Assembly: GCA_015075105.1 (NCBI GenBank)
Contig: JABTUZ010000001.1
Location: forward strand, 1,747,001 to 1,811,000
Source of the DNA: Leptospiraceae bacterium
Lineage (GTDB): Bacteria; Spirochaetota; Leptospiria; Leptospirales; Leptospiraceae
Length of the DNA: 64,000 nucleotides
Direction of reading: 5' to 3'
Shown here: piece after piece, positions 1 through 9,351 of the stretch
How the letters are laid out: each line of letters starts with the position of its first letter
Numbering within the stretch: position 1 is the first letter of the stretch
Program-made: the position numbers and the translations under genes
Notes under the pieces: model-generated
Database searches by the model: none
The model's input: the letters and a program-made list of their open reading frames with translations, nothing else
Told to the model about the DNA's origin: nothing

Positions 1-434
1 TAGACTGGAGAAAATTTCTTTCTGACAACAAAGAAAAACTCACCAACTCAATACTTGTCGCAAATAAAATAGACATTCGAAGTCCTTCGTACGACCAAAA
101 AATATTTTTAGACCAAACTCATTTTGACTGTATTGAAATCTCCTGTAAAAAAAGAATAGGAATTGATACACTGATTCAAAAAATTACCGAAAAACTAAAA
201 AAGAACGAGCCGACGGAAGACTATGTTCTAATCGAAGAAAGAATTAAACACCACATAAGTAGAATTATATTTCACCTAGAAAATACTTTTGAACTTATCC
301 AAAAAAATGCCCCTCCGGAAATCACCGTTAAAGAAATTGATTATGCAATTTTAGAGACAGGAAAAATCAACGGAAAAATTGAAACTGAGGAAATCTTAGG
401 TAGAATTTTCAGCAAGTTTTGTGTAGGAAAATAA
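1..434 (+). CDS. mnmE: tRNA modification GTPase MnmE, C-terminal part
   Basis: Partial gene entering from the left edge; the reading frame starts at base 3 and stops at 432-434 (143 codons visible). MnmE with MnmG makes the 5-carboxymethylaminomethyl group on wobble uridine 34 of some tRNAs, using GTP hydrolysis and a C1 folate donor. The visible part holds the end of the G domain, with the G4 motif NKID at bases 63-74, followed by the C-terminal helical domain. The protein ends FCVGK, which matches the family signature FC(I/V/L)GK whose cysteine is functionally important. Identification is firm; only the last third of the protein is present. Confidence 0.93.
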   Translation, partial: DWRKFLSDNKEKLTNSILVANKIDIRSPSYDQKIFLDQTHFDCIEISCKKRIGIDTLIQKITEKLKKNEPTEDYVLIEERIKHHISRIIFHLENTFELIQKNAPPEITVKEIDYAILETGKINGKIETEEILGRIFSKFCVGK

Positions 435-446
435 AATTCAACTTTT

Positions 447-1868
447 TTAATTCAATTTTTGTATTGCTTTAAAAGTTTCTCTGTAATCGTTCTTTGCATT
501 CCAAACTATAAATCCGTTGCTATTGCTTTCTTTGGCGGCTTTCATTTGTGCCAAGATATAATCCTTTAAATCTAATTTAGAGCCTTTGATCGACATAGAA
601 AAACCTTGAATGTAAGGCACGACTCTTGTATCTTTTTTAGATCTCTTAAAAGAATTCACAACTCCGTCGAAAACTGTTTTGTATGGATTGTTAATTTTTT
701 TTCTATCTCCATAAAAATGAGATGGATAAAGCATCGGATAGAGTACGTCAACCGATATTGAAAACCTTTCTAAGTTTTGCCCTATCCTATCGTGCTTTAC
801 AAATGGAATTCTCCCAAAAATATCCGCACCGAACAACAAATCTTTATTACAACCCCTCCCAGCAGTTTTTAATTCCTCTATAAATTTTTCTATATTCAGA
901 TATTTTTTTCCGATATTCAAACCCTTGTGGTTTGTATCTGAATATCTTATATAATCAAATTGGATTTCTTGAAACCCGGATTCACATGCAAACACAACCG
1001 CACTTTTTAGAGCATCTTTTTTTTTCTGTGATGGCTGTTCTGTTTTCAAACCACCATCAAAATTAACAACTCTTGCAATTGTATAAATTTTATCCTTATG
1101 AATATCGTCTAAAATTTTTTTTGGGATAGCCTTAGGTTGAACATCTATTACTAAAGTATTGATTCCAAATAGCTTAACTTTTTTCCGAATCTCGGAAAAT
1201 TTCTCTTTATCAAACAAAGTCTGGTTTGTAATATAAATTCCTTGAATGTACTTTGGCAAATTTTCCGGGAACTTTTTTTCTTTTTCTTCCTTCTTGATTT
1301 TTATAATAGGTTCTTCTTCTTTTTTTGAAAGACTTTCGTTTTGTTTCTCTTCTGCCGATTTTTCAATTTTCAAATCTTCTTTTTTTTCAATACTTTTTTT
1401 TATTTCGGTAGGTTTTGTCGCTTTCTCTATTTTTACTACGACTTCTTTTTCTTTCGATTGAATTTTGGGCTCTTTTGTTTTTTCTTTTTTTGAAATCTCT
1501 TCCTTGGATTGAGTCCTAGATTTTAAAGGATTGAGTTCCTTTTTTATTTGTTCATTTTTTTTATGGTGTTTTTTGGGTTGAATATCAGAATTTTCTTTTT
1601 CAATAATATTTTTATTTTGTATATCATTGGGTAATAAATTTACTATAGCTCCACTTTCGTCTTTTTCCGGTTTATTAAAAATATTTTTTTCAATTTCAGG
1701 AAAAGGAAGCTCTATGCCTATATCTCTTTTTGCCAATAATTCAGACGATATAGAATTTTCAAAGTAAACTGACTTCTGGGCATCTAAAAATGATGTCACG
1801 AGTATCGCACTTAAAAAGAAAAATACACTCAGAAGAAACTTGATTATTGTAGCAAAAATTTGTTTCAT
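447..1868 (-). CDS. Membrane-anchored putative glycoside hydrolase, DUF4015 family
   Basis: 473 residues. A hydrophobic segment at about 8-28 (signal anchor or uncleaved signal) is followed by roughly 150 residues very rich in Lys and Glu (about 60-205) that look like a disordered wall-spanning or periplasmic linker. The last 265 residues resemble the DUF4015 putative glycosyl hydrolase domain (TIM-barrel type): it opens near YIQGIYITNQT and has the typical block EIQFDYIRYSD around residue 310. Substrate unknown; an envelope polysaccharide or peptidoglycan is a reasonable guess from the anchor. It lies tail to tail with mnmE, 12 bases away. The start ATG has no clear Shine-Dalgarno site. Family call good, function uncertain. 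Confidence 0.8.
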   Translation of the reverse strand: MKQIFATIIKFLLSVFFFLSAILVTSFLDAQKSVYFENSISSELLAKRDIGIELPFPEIEKNIFNKPEKDESGAIVNLLPNDIQNKNIIEKENSDIQPKKHHKKNEQIKKELNPLKSRTQSKEEISKKEKTKEPKIQSKEKEVVVKIEKATKPTEIKKSIEKKEDLKIEKSAEEKQNESLSKKEEEPIIKIKKEEKEKKFPENLPKYIQGIYITNQTLFDKEKFSEIRKKVKLFGINTLVIDVQPKAIPKKILDDIHKDKIYTIARVVNFDGGLKTEQPSQKKKDALKSAVVFACESGFQEIQFDYIRYSDTNHKGLNIGKKYLNIEKFIEELKTAGRGCNKDLLFGADIFGRIPFVKHDRIGQNLERFSISVDVLYPMLYPSHFYGDRKKINNPYKTVFDGVVNSFKRSKKDTRVVPYIQGFSMSIKGSKLDLKDYILAQMKAAKESNSNGFIVWNAKNDYRETFKAIQKLN

Positions 1869-1939
1869 TAGTAAAAGTATCGGTGATTTATTATATTTTT
1901 TCTTGCAAAAACTTAGTGCCTGATCTATAATTGACCGAA

Positions 1940-2560
1940 ATGAAATCTGGTAAAATCAAGCTCCCCTCAAATAGCCTTGAAATAATCGACCTATTAAAAA
2001 AAGAATCTGAAGGTATTTTCACGAAAGAAGTCTTCGAAGAATTCGAAAAAAGAGCCAAAGCAAACGATAAAGATGTCTGGTCGGCGATTTATCAAATTAT
2101 GAGAGATGCTGATTCAGGAAAACTCATTTGGGCTTTACACAATAAGCTACTATCAGGAATATTTTATGCTCTAAGTCATATCGGAGACAGTCAGGCGTAC
2201 CGGATTGTTATAAATTATATCAAGTCGATGGATAGGGGAATTCCAATCGGTGCAATTGAATTGGTTTCGGGACTTCTACCTTCATTTAGCGATATAGACG
2301 TGGGTGAACTTCTTGAACTCGCAAATTCCAACGATGAATACAAATCTTCATTTGGGGTAATTGCCTTATCCAAACTATTAGTGGAAAATAGACTTACCGA
2401 AGAAGAAAAATTAAAGTTAGAATCAATATTAAAAAATTATAAAAATACTAAGCACTATTTAGATGATTATGTAGAAGGAACTCTTGCCTATTTAGAAGAT
2501 TCGAGAACAGGGGTGAGTTTTTTTGAAACTTCTGATCTTGAATCCTTAATCTCAGGATAA
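1940..2560 (+). CDS. Conserved hypothetical protein, HEAT-like helical
   Basis: About 206 residues starting MKSGKIKLPSNS. An in-frame TTG nine bases upstream (1931) is an alternative start; neither has a recognisable ribosome site. No signal peptide or membrane segment, so probably cytoplasmic. The sequence is acidic and predicted largely helical, with stretches such as ALSHIGDSQAYRIVINYI and IALSKLLVENRL that read like HEAT or armadillo-type repeats, suggesting a protein-binding scaffold. I do not recognise a named family. Its last 9 bases overlap the end of the convergent symporter gene. Confidence 0.65.
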   Translation: MKSGKIKLPSNSLEIIDLLKKESEGIFTKEVFEEFEKRAKANDKDVWSAIYQIMRDADSGKLIWALHNKLLSGIFYALSHIGDSQAYRIVINYIKSMDRGIPIGAIELVSGLLPSFSDIDVGELLELANSNDEYKSSFGVIALSKLLVENRLTEEEKLKLESILKNYKNTKHYLDDYVEGTLAYLEDSRTGVSFFETSDLESLISG

Positions 2561-4051
2561 GAGCTTCCGATTTCGACTTCTTAAAATTACAAAAAATACA
2601 ATCAAGTAAATATAGAAAAAAATAATTCCAAATGGAATCACCAATGTGAATGCAGGTTTCCAAATATGCACAAATACCATTGTGGAGATAAGCCCAAAAA
2701 ATAGAGCAAAAAGTATGCCTTTTGGGTGAAGGAAAACTTTGGTGCGCTTACTAAAATACACTCCAAGAAAAAATAATCCTATCATCGGACCAAAAGTAAA
2801 GGATGCAATTTTTAAACCTAATTCGAGTAGTCCTTCTTGGTAGTTTCCAGATAAATAAAAAGGAAATAGGGAACTAAAAAATAACAATACACTCCAAAAG
2901 AGACTGGCAAGTCTGGAATCTTTTACATTAATATCTCCGGACTCAACTGAAGTACTTTTTATATCCACAAGAAAAGAAAGAGAAAGTGAATTGATTGTAC
3001 TGGATAGAGTGGACATAGCACTTGCTAAAATTGCAGAGATAATCAACCCTAAGATACCTGTAGGAATATTCTCTAAAATATACTTTGAGAAAACCTTATC
3101 CGGTATAAGGTCAGTATTTTTATAAAAATAAAATAGCATGAAACCAATTGAAAGAAATAATACAAATTGTAAGAGCACCAAGATACCTGATCCGATTAAA
3201 GCAAGTCTTCCCTCTTCTTTTGTTTTGCAAGCAAGAATTCTCTGAGCAATCATCTGATCTACTCCATGCGATCCAATAGAAATCAAAGCTCCTCCGAAAA
3301 ATGCGTTTAAAAAAAAGTAAGGCTCTTTGAATAAATTCTCGTAATCAAAATGAAAAATTTTCAGCTTACTATCCGAAATACCTTTGGAAAACAAACCGGT
3401 AAAAGTTTCGGAGTTTAAAAGAGAGTTTGAAATTAAATAAAAAGCAAAAACTCCTCCTGCGATATACACAAAAAATTGAAAAGAGTCAGTCAGCACAATA
3501 GATTTGAAACCACCAAATACCGTGTAAAGAGAGGTAGCAATTGTAATTAATAATAAGGTCATAATTCCAATAGAGTGTTCACTAAAATCCGGTAAGAATG
3601 CTTTTAAAAGAAGTGCGATAGGAATAGAGGTAACGTACAGTCTCACCCCATCTCCCAATACTCTTGTAATCAAAAATATAGAAGACATCGCTTTTTGAAC
3701 CGACTTACCAAAACGAATCCCGACCCATTCATAAACAGTTGAATATTCCCCCTTAAAATACATTGGAAGAATTACATAGCCTACAAATGCTCTGCCCGCA
3801 ATATATCCGAATACAATCTGTAAAAAGGCAAAGTTAGACTTAAAAGACATTCCCGGAACGCTTAAAAAAGTGAGAGAAGATGTTTCCGTCGCAACTATAG
3901 AAAGCATTATCCAAGGCCACGACATATTCTTTCCAGCTAAAAAGAAATCTTTTGAGGTACTGGTATTTTTTGTTCTATATATAAATCCAATATACAAAAC
4001 AAATCCAAAATATCCTATTATCACAAATACATCAATTATAGTAAAATTCAT
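2552..4051 (-). CDS. Sodium:solute symporter family (SSS) transporter
   Basis: 499 residues, almost all in hydrophobic spans, about 13 transmembrane helices as usual for the SSS/SSF family (PutP, SGLT relatives). The N-terminal signature is visible: YRTKNTSTSKDFFLAGKNMSWPWI (split motif of TM1-TM2, the SSF ...DFFLAGR... block) followed by the sodium-site region ATETSSLTFLSVPG. A later conserved block GSHGVDQMIAQRILACK matches the family segment GTDQ..VQR. It should couple sodium entry to uptake of an organic solute; the substrate cannot be told. The ATG is preceded by GAGG at good spacing. Monocistronic, facing the convergent gene at 1940. Confidence 0.87.
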   Translation of the reverse strand: MNFTIIDVFVIIGYFGFVLYIGFIYRTKNTSTSKDFFLAGKNMSWPWIMLSIVATETSSLTFLSVPGMSFKSNFAFLQIVFGYIAGRAFVGYVILPMYFKGEYSTVYEWVGIRFGKSVQKAMSSIFLITRVLGDGVRLYVTSIPIALLLKAFLPDFSEHSIGIMTLLLITIATSLYTVFGGFKSIVLTDSFQFFVYIAGGVFAFYLISNSLLNSETFTGLFSKGISDSKLKIFHFDYENLFKEPYFFLNAFFGGALISIGSHGVDQMIAQRILACKTKEEGRLALIGSGILVLLQFVLFLSIGFMLFYFYKNTDLIPDKVFSKYILENIPTGILGLIISAILASAMSTLSSTINSLSLSFLVDIKSTSVESGDINVKDSRLASLFWSVLLFFSSLFPFYLSGNYQEGLLELGLKIASFTFGPMIGLFFLGVYFSKRTKVFLHPKGILFALFFGLISTMVFVHIWKPAFTLVIPFGIIFFYIYLIVFFVILRSRNRKLLS

Positions 4052-4099
4052 TGCCCCTCATTCAATTTGATTTCTTTGTTTTTTTGAAGATTCTATTTT

Positions 4100-4798
4100 T
4101 TAAGTAGTCCAAATTAAATTCAAATTTCTTCCTAAACATTTTCTTCTGTGACTAAAAAAATTATTATCCTCGTAAGTACAAATTCCTAAATCATAAAAAT
4201 GAAACGAACAAGGCAAGTTCTCTAATTTTTCATTCACGTATTCTTTCACACCTAACTTGAACCCATCAGTAAATTTTTGAAGAGAGTTTACACCGTCTTG
4301 AAAATATACTGCAACGTCTTCCTGTACTGTATAATTTTTCATAGATATACTTGGACCGAATAAAATATTCCAAAAAGAAATCTCAGGCATTTCAATCTTC
4401 ATTTTTAAAAAAAAGTCTTCTACAAAATGCAAACTCGCACCCTTCCAACCGATATGCAAAACTCCAAAAACAGGATTTGTATCTGACCAAAAAAACAATG
4501 GGAGACAATCTGCAGTTTTTATATACAAAAGATGACTCGTGTGGTAGCTACACAAGCCATCTCCCTCCTCTTCTGTATTGGATTGCAATTCAGAGCTATT
4601 CAGAATTCTACCACCATGAACTTGCCTTGCAGAATACATTTTGTCGTGTGGATGATTTACAGCGTTATGAATAAAATCTCTAATGCCTATAAATTGCGTA
4701 TTTTCCATTTTGGAATTGTTATCAATTTTCCAATCCGATTGACCTAAAATTTGTATATGAATTTTACCATATTCAGTTTGAAATTTTTTCAATACCAT
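4100..4798 (-). CDS. pgeF: Peptidoglycan editing factor / purine nucleoside phosphorylase-like laccase-domain protein (PgeF, YfiH family)
   Basis: 232 residues, typical length for the DUF152/Cu-oxidase_4 family. Key motifs are present: SARQVHGG near residue 60, IKTADCLPLFF with the metal/nucleophile cysteine near 97, GVLHIGWKGA with the metal-binding histidine, and GICTYEDNNFFSHRR near the C-terminus. Family members act on purine nucleosides or, as PgeF, prevent misincorporation of serine in peptidoglycan precursors. Cytosolic, no signal. It is divergent from trpF across a 121-base region that must hold both promoters. Confidence 0.88.
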   Translation of the reverse strand: MVLKKFQTEYGKIHIQILGQSDWKIDNNSKMENTQFIGIRDFIHNAVNHPHDKMYSARQVHGGRILNSSELQSNTEEEGDGLCSYHTSHLLYIKTADCLPLFFWSDTNPVFGVLHIGWKGASLHFVEDFFLKMKIEMPEISFWNILFGPSISMKNYTVQEDVAVYFQDGVNSLQKFTDGFKLGVKEYVNEKLENLPCSFHFYDLGICTYEDNNFFSHRRKCLGRNLNLIWTT

Positions 4799-4869
4799 AA
4801 TGCCATTAGAATTTCACTCTAAGAAAAAAAAACCAATTAAAGAAAATTTATCATAAACGATTTTTTTAT

Positions 4870-4885
4870 GTAGAAATTTTTCTAC
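4870..4885. promoter_or_regulatory. Inverted repeat between pgeF and trpF
   Basis: GTAGAAA-TT-TTTCTAC, a perfect 7-bp inverted repeat with a 2-base spacer, 34 bases before the trpF ATG in the divergent promoter region. It could be an operator for either gene. No matching known regulator is recognised, and an A/T-rich genome produces such sites by chance. Confidence 0.3.
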
Positions 4886-4919
4886 CCATCTTAAATCTAA
4901 TTTTTCAGATAAGAAATCT

Positions 4920-5564
4920 ATGCCAAAAGAAACTAAAGTAAAAATTTGCGGGATCATGGATATAGACACAGCCGTGTTTTGTGCGCAAGAAGGAGCTGAT
5001 TTTATTGGCTTAAATTTTTCTCCAAAAAGCCCGCGAAAAATCTCGTTGTCAACTGCTTTAGAAATTTTAAATTCGATCCAAGAATATTTTAAGCACTCCG
5101 AAAAGAAAAATATGAAAATAGTAAATCTGTTTTTCGAAAATACCTCCGAAGAAATTTATTCAACCTGCAATCAAATACAGTGTGACTATGTTCAGTTGAT
5201 TGCCGAAGACAAATTTATAAAAACAGAAACCTTGAAGTTAGACACTCCTATAATTTATTCTATTGGAGTACAAAACTCAATTTCAGACAGCGATTTAACT
5301 CAATTTCGAACTGAGCTACTTATTTTAGATACTTACACAAAAGGAGAAGGTGGAGGAGCAGGAAAGACTTTTGACTGGAGTCATATCAAGGACGTTAGGA
5401 GAAATTACTTTCTTGCAGGTGGGCTAACTCCTGAAAATGTAGCTGAAGCCGTGAAGTTGTTAAAGCCATTTGGAGTAGATGTTGCAAGTGGAGTAGAAAG
5501 GACAAGAGGAATAAAAGACAAGGAGAAAATTAGCACATTTATCAAAAATGCAAAAAGATTCTGA
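4920..5564 (+). CDS. trpF: Phosphoribosylanthranilate isomerase
   Basis: 214 residues, the usual length. TrpF converts N-(5-phosphoribosyl)anthranilate to 1-(o-carboxyphenylamino)-1-deoxyribulose 5-phosphate in tryptophan synthesis (beta/alpha barrel, cytosolic). Motifs: VKICGI at residues 7-12 with the catalytic cysteine, GLNFSPKSPRKIS, LLILDTYTKGEGGGAGKTFDW with the catalytic aspartate and phosphate loop, LAGGLTPENV and GVDVASGVE for phosphate binding. No other trp genes are nearby. The 3' end overlaps the mutS start by 17 bases, so the two are co-transcribed. Confidence 0.96.
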   Translation: MPKETKVKICGIMDIDTAVFCAQEGADFIGLNFSPKSPRKISLSTALEILNSIQEYFKHSEKKNMKIVNLFFENTSEEIYSTCNQIQCDYVQLIAEDKFIKTETLKLDTPIIYSIGVQNSISDSDLTQFRTELLILDTYTKGEGGGAGKTFDWSHIKDVRRNYFLAGGLTPENVAEAVKLLKPFGVDVASGVERTRGIKDKEKISTFIKNAKRF

Positions 5565-8082
5565 AGCACTAAACACTCCGGCAATGAAGCAATTTCTTGA
5601 AATTAAATCAAGATACCCTGATGGAATTTTATTTTTTCGTATGGGAGATTTTTATGAAATGTTTTTAGATGACGCAATTATCGCTTCCTCTATTTTAGAT
5701 ATCGCACTCACTAAAAGACAAAATCAAATACCCATGTGTGGACTCCCCTATCATGCAGCCGATAACTATATTTCAAGACTCCTAAGTGCAGGCAAAAAAA
5801 TAGTTATCTGTGAGCAAAAGAAAACTGACGGAAATACAAAATTACTTTCAAGAGAAGTTGTAAGAGTGGTTTCTCCTGGAACAGTTATAGAAGACAACCT
5901 TCTTTCGGGTTATCAGAACAACTTCTTATGTGCTATTTTTTTTTCCACCAAATATAATTTCTTAGCTTTGGCTGATATTTCTACGTCTGAATTAGAGTAT
6001 ATAAAAATACACTCAGATAATATAATCAAACTCAAATCTTATATTTTTAAATTTTCTCCTAAGGAAATAGTAATTCTGAATTCTCAAAAGAATATCTGGG
6101 ATATAAATTTTCCGAATGAGATGGCAATGGTCTCTATTTTAAACGATCCCATTTTAGAAAAAGATTCTTTAGAGAATATGAATGATTTTACCTTAATAGA
6201 GAAAATTCTCAAAGCCTATTTGAATTTTAATTATCAAAATATTGATTTTACTTTTAACAATCCAAAGTTCATGGACGAAACAGAAACTTTAGAAATAGAC
6301 GAAGATACGGTGAGAAATCTAAACTTAGTTGAAGGACAAAACGAAAAAGACCACTCCCTATTTTCTATACTGAATAAATGCAAAACTCAAAAAGGAAAAC
6401 GAGTCTTAAAGAAAAAAATTCTTTTTCCTACCCGATCTCTAAATCTAATCCATGATCAATGGAAAAAAATCCAAAAGTTTGAACAAAACAAAAGAGTAAA
6501 AAACGAAATCAAAAATCTACTCTCAGAAATTTCCGACTTAGAAAGAATACTCTCTAGGTTTAGAGGACAAAAAGCCCTTCCGAGAGATTTTCGTACAATC
6601 ATTCAAAACATAGAGACCGGATTTTTGATTTCAAAAAATTTGAATGAAATAGACTATCCATTTCAGTTTCCTGTTTCCAATTTAGATAAATTAAAAAATT
6701 ATATCCAAGAAAGATTACACGAAGGAGAGATTCCAGTTGTACTAGGAAATGGAATTTTTCTTAAATCGGGCTTTAATGAAAAATTGGATAAATCTAGAGA
6801 GGCGAAAACGAAAGGAAAAGATTGGATCATTGAGTTAGAAGAAAAAGAAAAAATTTCTACTGGTCTTAGCACTTTAAAAATTCGTTACAACAAAATCGTT
6901 GGGTATTTTGTCGAGTTGTCCAGAGCACAAGGAATGTCAGCTCCAAAAAAATATTTAAAAAAGCAAACCTTAGTTACCTCTGAAAGATTTACATTCCCTG
7001 AGTTAGAAGAAATCGAAAGAACAATTTTAAGTGCAGACACCGATATACAAGAAATTGAAAAAGAAGAATTTGACCGAATGGTCACAAAAGTGCTTTCTGA
7101 ATCTCACTCTATTCTTTCACTTTCTGAAGAGCTTGGTGAATTAGACTACACACTTTCTCTCTCTTTGTGCAAAGATGAATATAGATGGATTCGCCCGGAA
7201 GTAAACGACCAAGGAAAACTCAGTATTACAAACTCAAGACACCCTGTTGTAGAAAACTATCTTCCAATTGGGGAAAAATTTATTTCAAATGACTTAGACT
7301 TAGACAGAGAGAAAAATGCTATCGCCATTCTTACCGGACCCAACATGGCAGGAAAATCTACCTTTATGCGTCAAATTGCAATCAACCAAATTTTATTTCA
7401 AATTGGATCGTACGTTGCAGCGAGTAACGCAAATCTTTCTATTGTTGATAAATTATTTACAAGAATCGGTTCAGGGGATAATCTAACAGAGGGAGAGTCC
7501 ACATTTTTTTTGGAGATGAAAGAAACTGCGTATATCCTAAACAACAAAACTTCGGAGAGTTTAATTTTATTTGATGAAGTAGGAAGGGGAACTTCAACTT
7601 ACGATGGCTTGAGTATAGCATGGTCAATTTTGGAATTTTTGAGTAAAAATAAGATAAACGAAGTTAGAACAAAAACTATTTTTGCAACCCACTACCATGA
7701 GTTGACTGAATTAGACAGAGAAGAAGGAATCTTTAATTTGTATTTAGACACAACGGATAAAGATAATGAGGTTATATTCTTAAAAAAAGTAAAAAAAGGA
7801 AAAGCAAAAAAATCTTTTGGTATCTATGTAGCCAAGATTGCAGGAATCCCTTTAGAAATTATAGAAAGAGCAAGAGATATTTTAATTGGACTAGAATCTA
7901 AAAAACGCGAAATCAAATTTCACTCTACCACCGAGCAATTGTTATTCCCAACAAAAAACGATGACCAAAATCCTTCTACAAAAGAAATACTAAAAACATT
8001 AGAGCAATTGAATCTAAATGAGACAACCCCTTTGGACTCTATGAAAATCTTAGAAAAACTTGTCAGACTATCGAAGGAATAA
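5548..8082 (+). CDS. mutS: DNA mismatch repair protein MutS
   Basis: 844 residues, normal MutS length. Domain I has the mismatch-reading FFRMGDFYEMF (Phe-x-Glu) near residues 28-38; the C-terminal ABC ATPase has Walker A GPNMAGKST (about 590), Walker B/signature DEVGRGTSTYDG and the ATH switch FATHYHEL. It binds mismatches and loops and recruits MutL. The start overlaps trpF out of frame; no strong ribosome site, suggesting translational coupling. mutL is not in the window. Convergent with the SGNH lipoprotein gene, 4 bases apart. Confidence 0.98.
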   Translation: MQKDSEALNTPAMKQFLEIKSRYPDGILFFRMGDFYEMFLDDAIIASSILDIALTKRQNQIPMCGLPYHAADNYISRLLSAGKKIVICEQKKTDGNTKLLSREVVRVVSPGTVIEDNLLSGYQNNFLCAIFFSTKYNFLALADISTSELEYIKIHSDNIIKLKSYIFKFSPKEIVILNSQKNIWDINFPNEMAMVSILNDPILEKDSLENMNDFTLIEKILKAYLNFNYQNIDFTFNNPKFMDETETLEIDEDTVRNLNLVEGQNEKDHSLFSILNKCKTQKGKRVLKKKILFPTRSLNLIHDQWKKIQKFEQNKRVKNEIKNLLSEISDLERILSRFRGQKALPRDFRTIIQNIETGFLISKNLNEIDYPFQFPVSNLDKLKNYIQERLHEGEIPVVLGNGIFLKSGFNEKLDKSREAKTKGKDWIIELEEKEKISTGLSTLKIRYNKIVGYFVELSRAQGMSAPKKYLKKQTLVTSERFTFPELEEIERTILSADTDIQEIEKEEFDRMVTKVLSESHSILSLSEELGELDYTLSLSLCKDEYRWIRPEVNDQGKLSITNSRHPVVENYLPIGEKFISNDLDLDREKNAIAILTGPNMAGKSTFMRQIAINQILFQIGSYVAASNANLSIVDKLFTRIGSGDNLTEGESTFFLEMKETAYILNNKTSESLILFDEVGRGTSTYDGLSIAWSILEFLSKNKINEVRTKTIFATHYHELTELDREEGIFNLYLDTTDKDNEVIFLKKVKKGKAKKSFGIYVAKIAGIPLEIIERARDILIGLESKKREIKFHSTTEQLLFPTKNDDQNPSTKEILKTLEQLNLNETTPLDSMKILEKLVRLSKE

Positions 8083-8086
8083 GGGT

Positions 8087-8851
8087 TTACAAAAGTGGCC
8101 GAATGAGACGACCCCAGACTCCATATCCTTTTTCGTTGAAATGAATTTTATCTCCGGGTCTGGTAAACTCTTCCTTGATAATAGGTAAATCCTTTTCTCT
8201 CATTTCACTCCAAGCATCAACAAAATATAAAGATGAAAACTTCTTAGGGAGACCGGATAAAAATAGATTGTAAACGGGCACAATAGAATTTAAGGAAATA
8301 TTTTTTGTAGGAGGGACTGAAATAAAAATGATTTTTACAGCAGGGCCTTCCTTACGAATTTTTTCGATTAGAGTTAAAATATTTTTTTCAAGATAGGATA
8401 GACATTTTCCGTTTATCAGATCGTTTCCACCAATTTCAATAATTATGGTTTTAGGGTTTAGATTGAGTACGTTATCCGAAATCCTTTCGATGAGTAAATC
8501 ACTCATATCTCCACCGATTCCTCTTTGAACAATACTGACTCCGGGAAATTCTTGTTTTACTAACTCCGGTAAAAATAGGTGAACTAAACTATTGCCCACA
8601 ATGACTACATCCGAATTTTTTATTTTTTTATTTTCTTCTCTGTATGTGGCTCTTACTAAATTCCAAATTGTGTGAAAGGCTTCAAATTTAGCTGCATCGT
8701 GCCAGCCTGATTTATCCGAGCACTGAAATTCAGTTGAGTAGTAATTATAATTGTCTTTTTGAAAAATACGATTGAAGGATGAACACCCTAAGGATAAAGA
8801 AAAAACAACAAAAAAAAGAATTAGTCTATTTGCCATCATCCGTAGGTTCAT
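8087..8851 (-). CDS. SGNH/GDSL-family hydrolase, probable lipoprotein
   Basis: 254 residues. A hydrophobic signal ends in a lipobox, SLSLGC, with Cys at residue 23, so the protein is probably lipid-anchored in the envelope. SGNH blocks: VVIVGNSLVHLF (block I, GNS where GDS is usual), GIGGDMSD (block II Gly), IEIGGNDLI (block III GxND), and DKIHFNEKGY (block V Asp-x-x-His). This is the fold of esterases and carbohydrate O-acetylesterases. The ATG at 8851 lies inside the end of the preceding 60-residue gene; ATGs at 8839 and 8836 are alternatives. Substrate unknown. Confidence 0.82.
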   Translation of the reverse strand: MNLRMMANRLILFFVVFSLSLGCSSFNRIFQKDNYNYYSTEFQCSDKSGWHDAAKFEAFHTIWNLVRATYREENKKIKNSDVVIVGNSLVHLFLPELVKQEFPGVSIVQRGIGGDMSDLLIERISDNVLNLNPKTIIIEIGGNDLINGKCLSYLEKNILTLIEKIRKEGPAVKIIFISVPPTKNISLNSIVPVYNLFLSGLPKKFSSLYFVDAWSEMREKDLPIIKEEFTRPGDKIHFNEKGYGVWGRLIRPLL

Positions 8852-9008
8852 TCATTCTAAACCTTTTGTGCCAATCTGCAATTTGAGACTGAACATACTC
8901 GTCAGTATCACAAATTCTAAATTCAATCGGGTTATTGGTATTTGTATCAATAAGTTTCGCTTCAATATAACCGTTTTTTAGTTTATTGATTTCGATTTTA
9001 TATTTCAT
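8826..9008 (-). CDS. Small conserved-looking hypothetical protein
   Basis: 60 residues, MKYKIEINKLKNGYIEAKLI... ending PTDDGK. No signal or membrane segment. The alternating pattern suggests a small beta-sheet protein; the family is not recognised. It is supported as a real gene by an excellent ribosome site (GGAG, 7 bases before the ATG) and by its 26-base overlap with the lipoprotein gene, which makes a two-gene unit. A perfect 18-bp palindrome lies 59 bases upstream and may control both genes. Confidence 0.65.
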   Translation of the reverse strand: MKYKIEINKLKNGYIEAKLIDTNTNNPIEFRICDTDEYVQSQIADWHKRFRMNEPTDDGK

Positions 9009-9066
9009 ATTCTTTCTCCAATAATCTCCTAAAAACCATTATTTTTTTTATAAGATTTAATTCAAT

Positions 9067-9084
9067 AATTAGACATGTCTAATT
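9067..9084. promoter_or_regulatory. 18-bp perfect palindrome upstream of the 60-residue gene
   Basis: AATTAGACATGTCTAATT is a perfect dyad placed 59-76 bases before the ATG at 9008, where an operator would be expected. The core TAGACATGTCTA has no match among binding sites I know. The rest of 9009-9351 is A/T-rich, has no convincing gene, and contains the hairpin listed at 9209-9238. Confidence 0.4.
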
Positions 9085-9208
9085 TTCTAAATTTTATTAA
9101 ATATTTATTCATAAAATTTTGAAATTTCGATAGAATTTTAAATTTTTCTCCTATTCCCTTTTATTTCTTAAAAAAAAGTGCTTTAATAGAATTTTCTATG
9201 ACGCTACT

Positions 9209-9238
9209 GCCCAGTCCTTTGATAGCAAAGAGCCGGGC
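9209..9238. other. Symmetric hairpin 3' of flgE
   Basis: GCCC-agtc-CTTTG-atag-CAAAG-agcc-GGGC: two stems of 4 and 5 bp separated by a symmetric 4x4 internal loop, closed by a tetraloop. It is flanked by the direct repeat ACGCTA (9201-9206 and 9240-9245) and is much more G+C-rich than its surroundings. It sits about 115 bases beyond the flgE stop. It could be the 3' structure of the flagellar transcript, although no U-tract follows on the minus strand, or a small RNA or recombination site. Confidence 0.35.
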
Positions 9239-9351
9239 AACGCTAGTAAATGTCGATTTTTCTAAGTATTTCATCGTATCTATTTCCAAGAAAGACTTTT
9301 TGCAGACGCGTCATCTATTAAAGCATTTTTCAAATTATTTTATTTCTTCTA

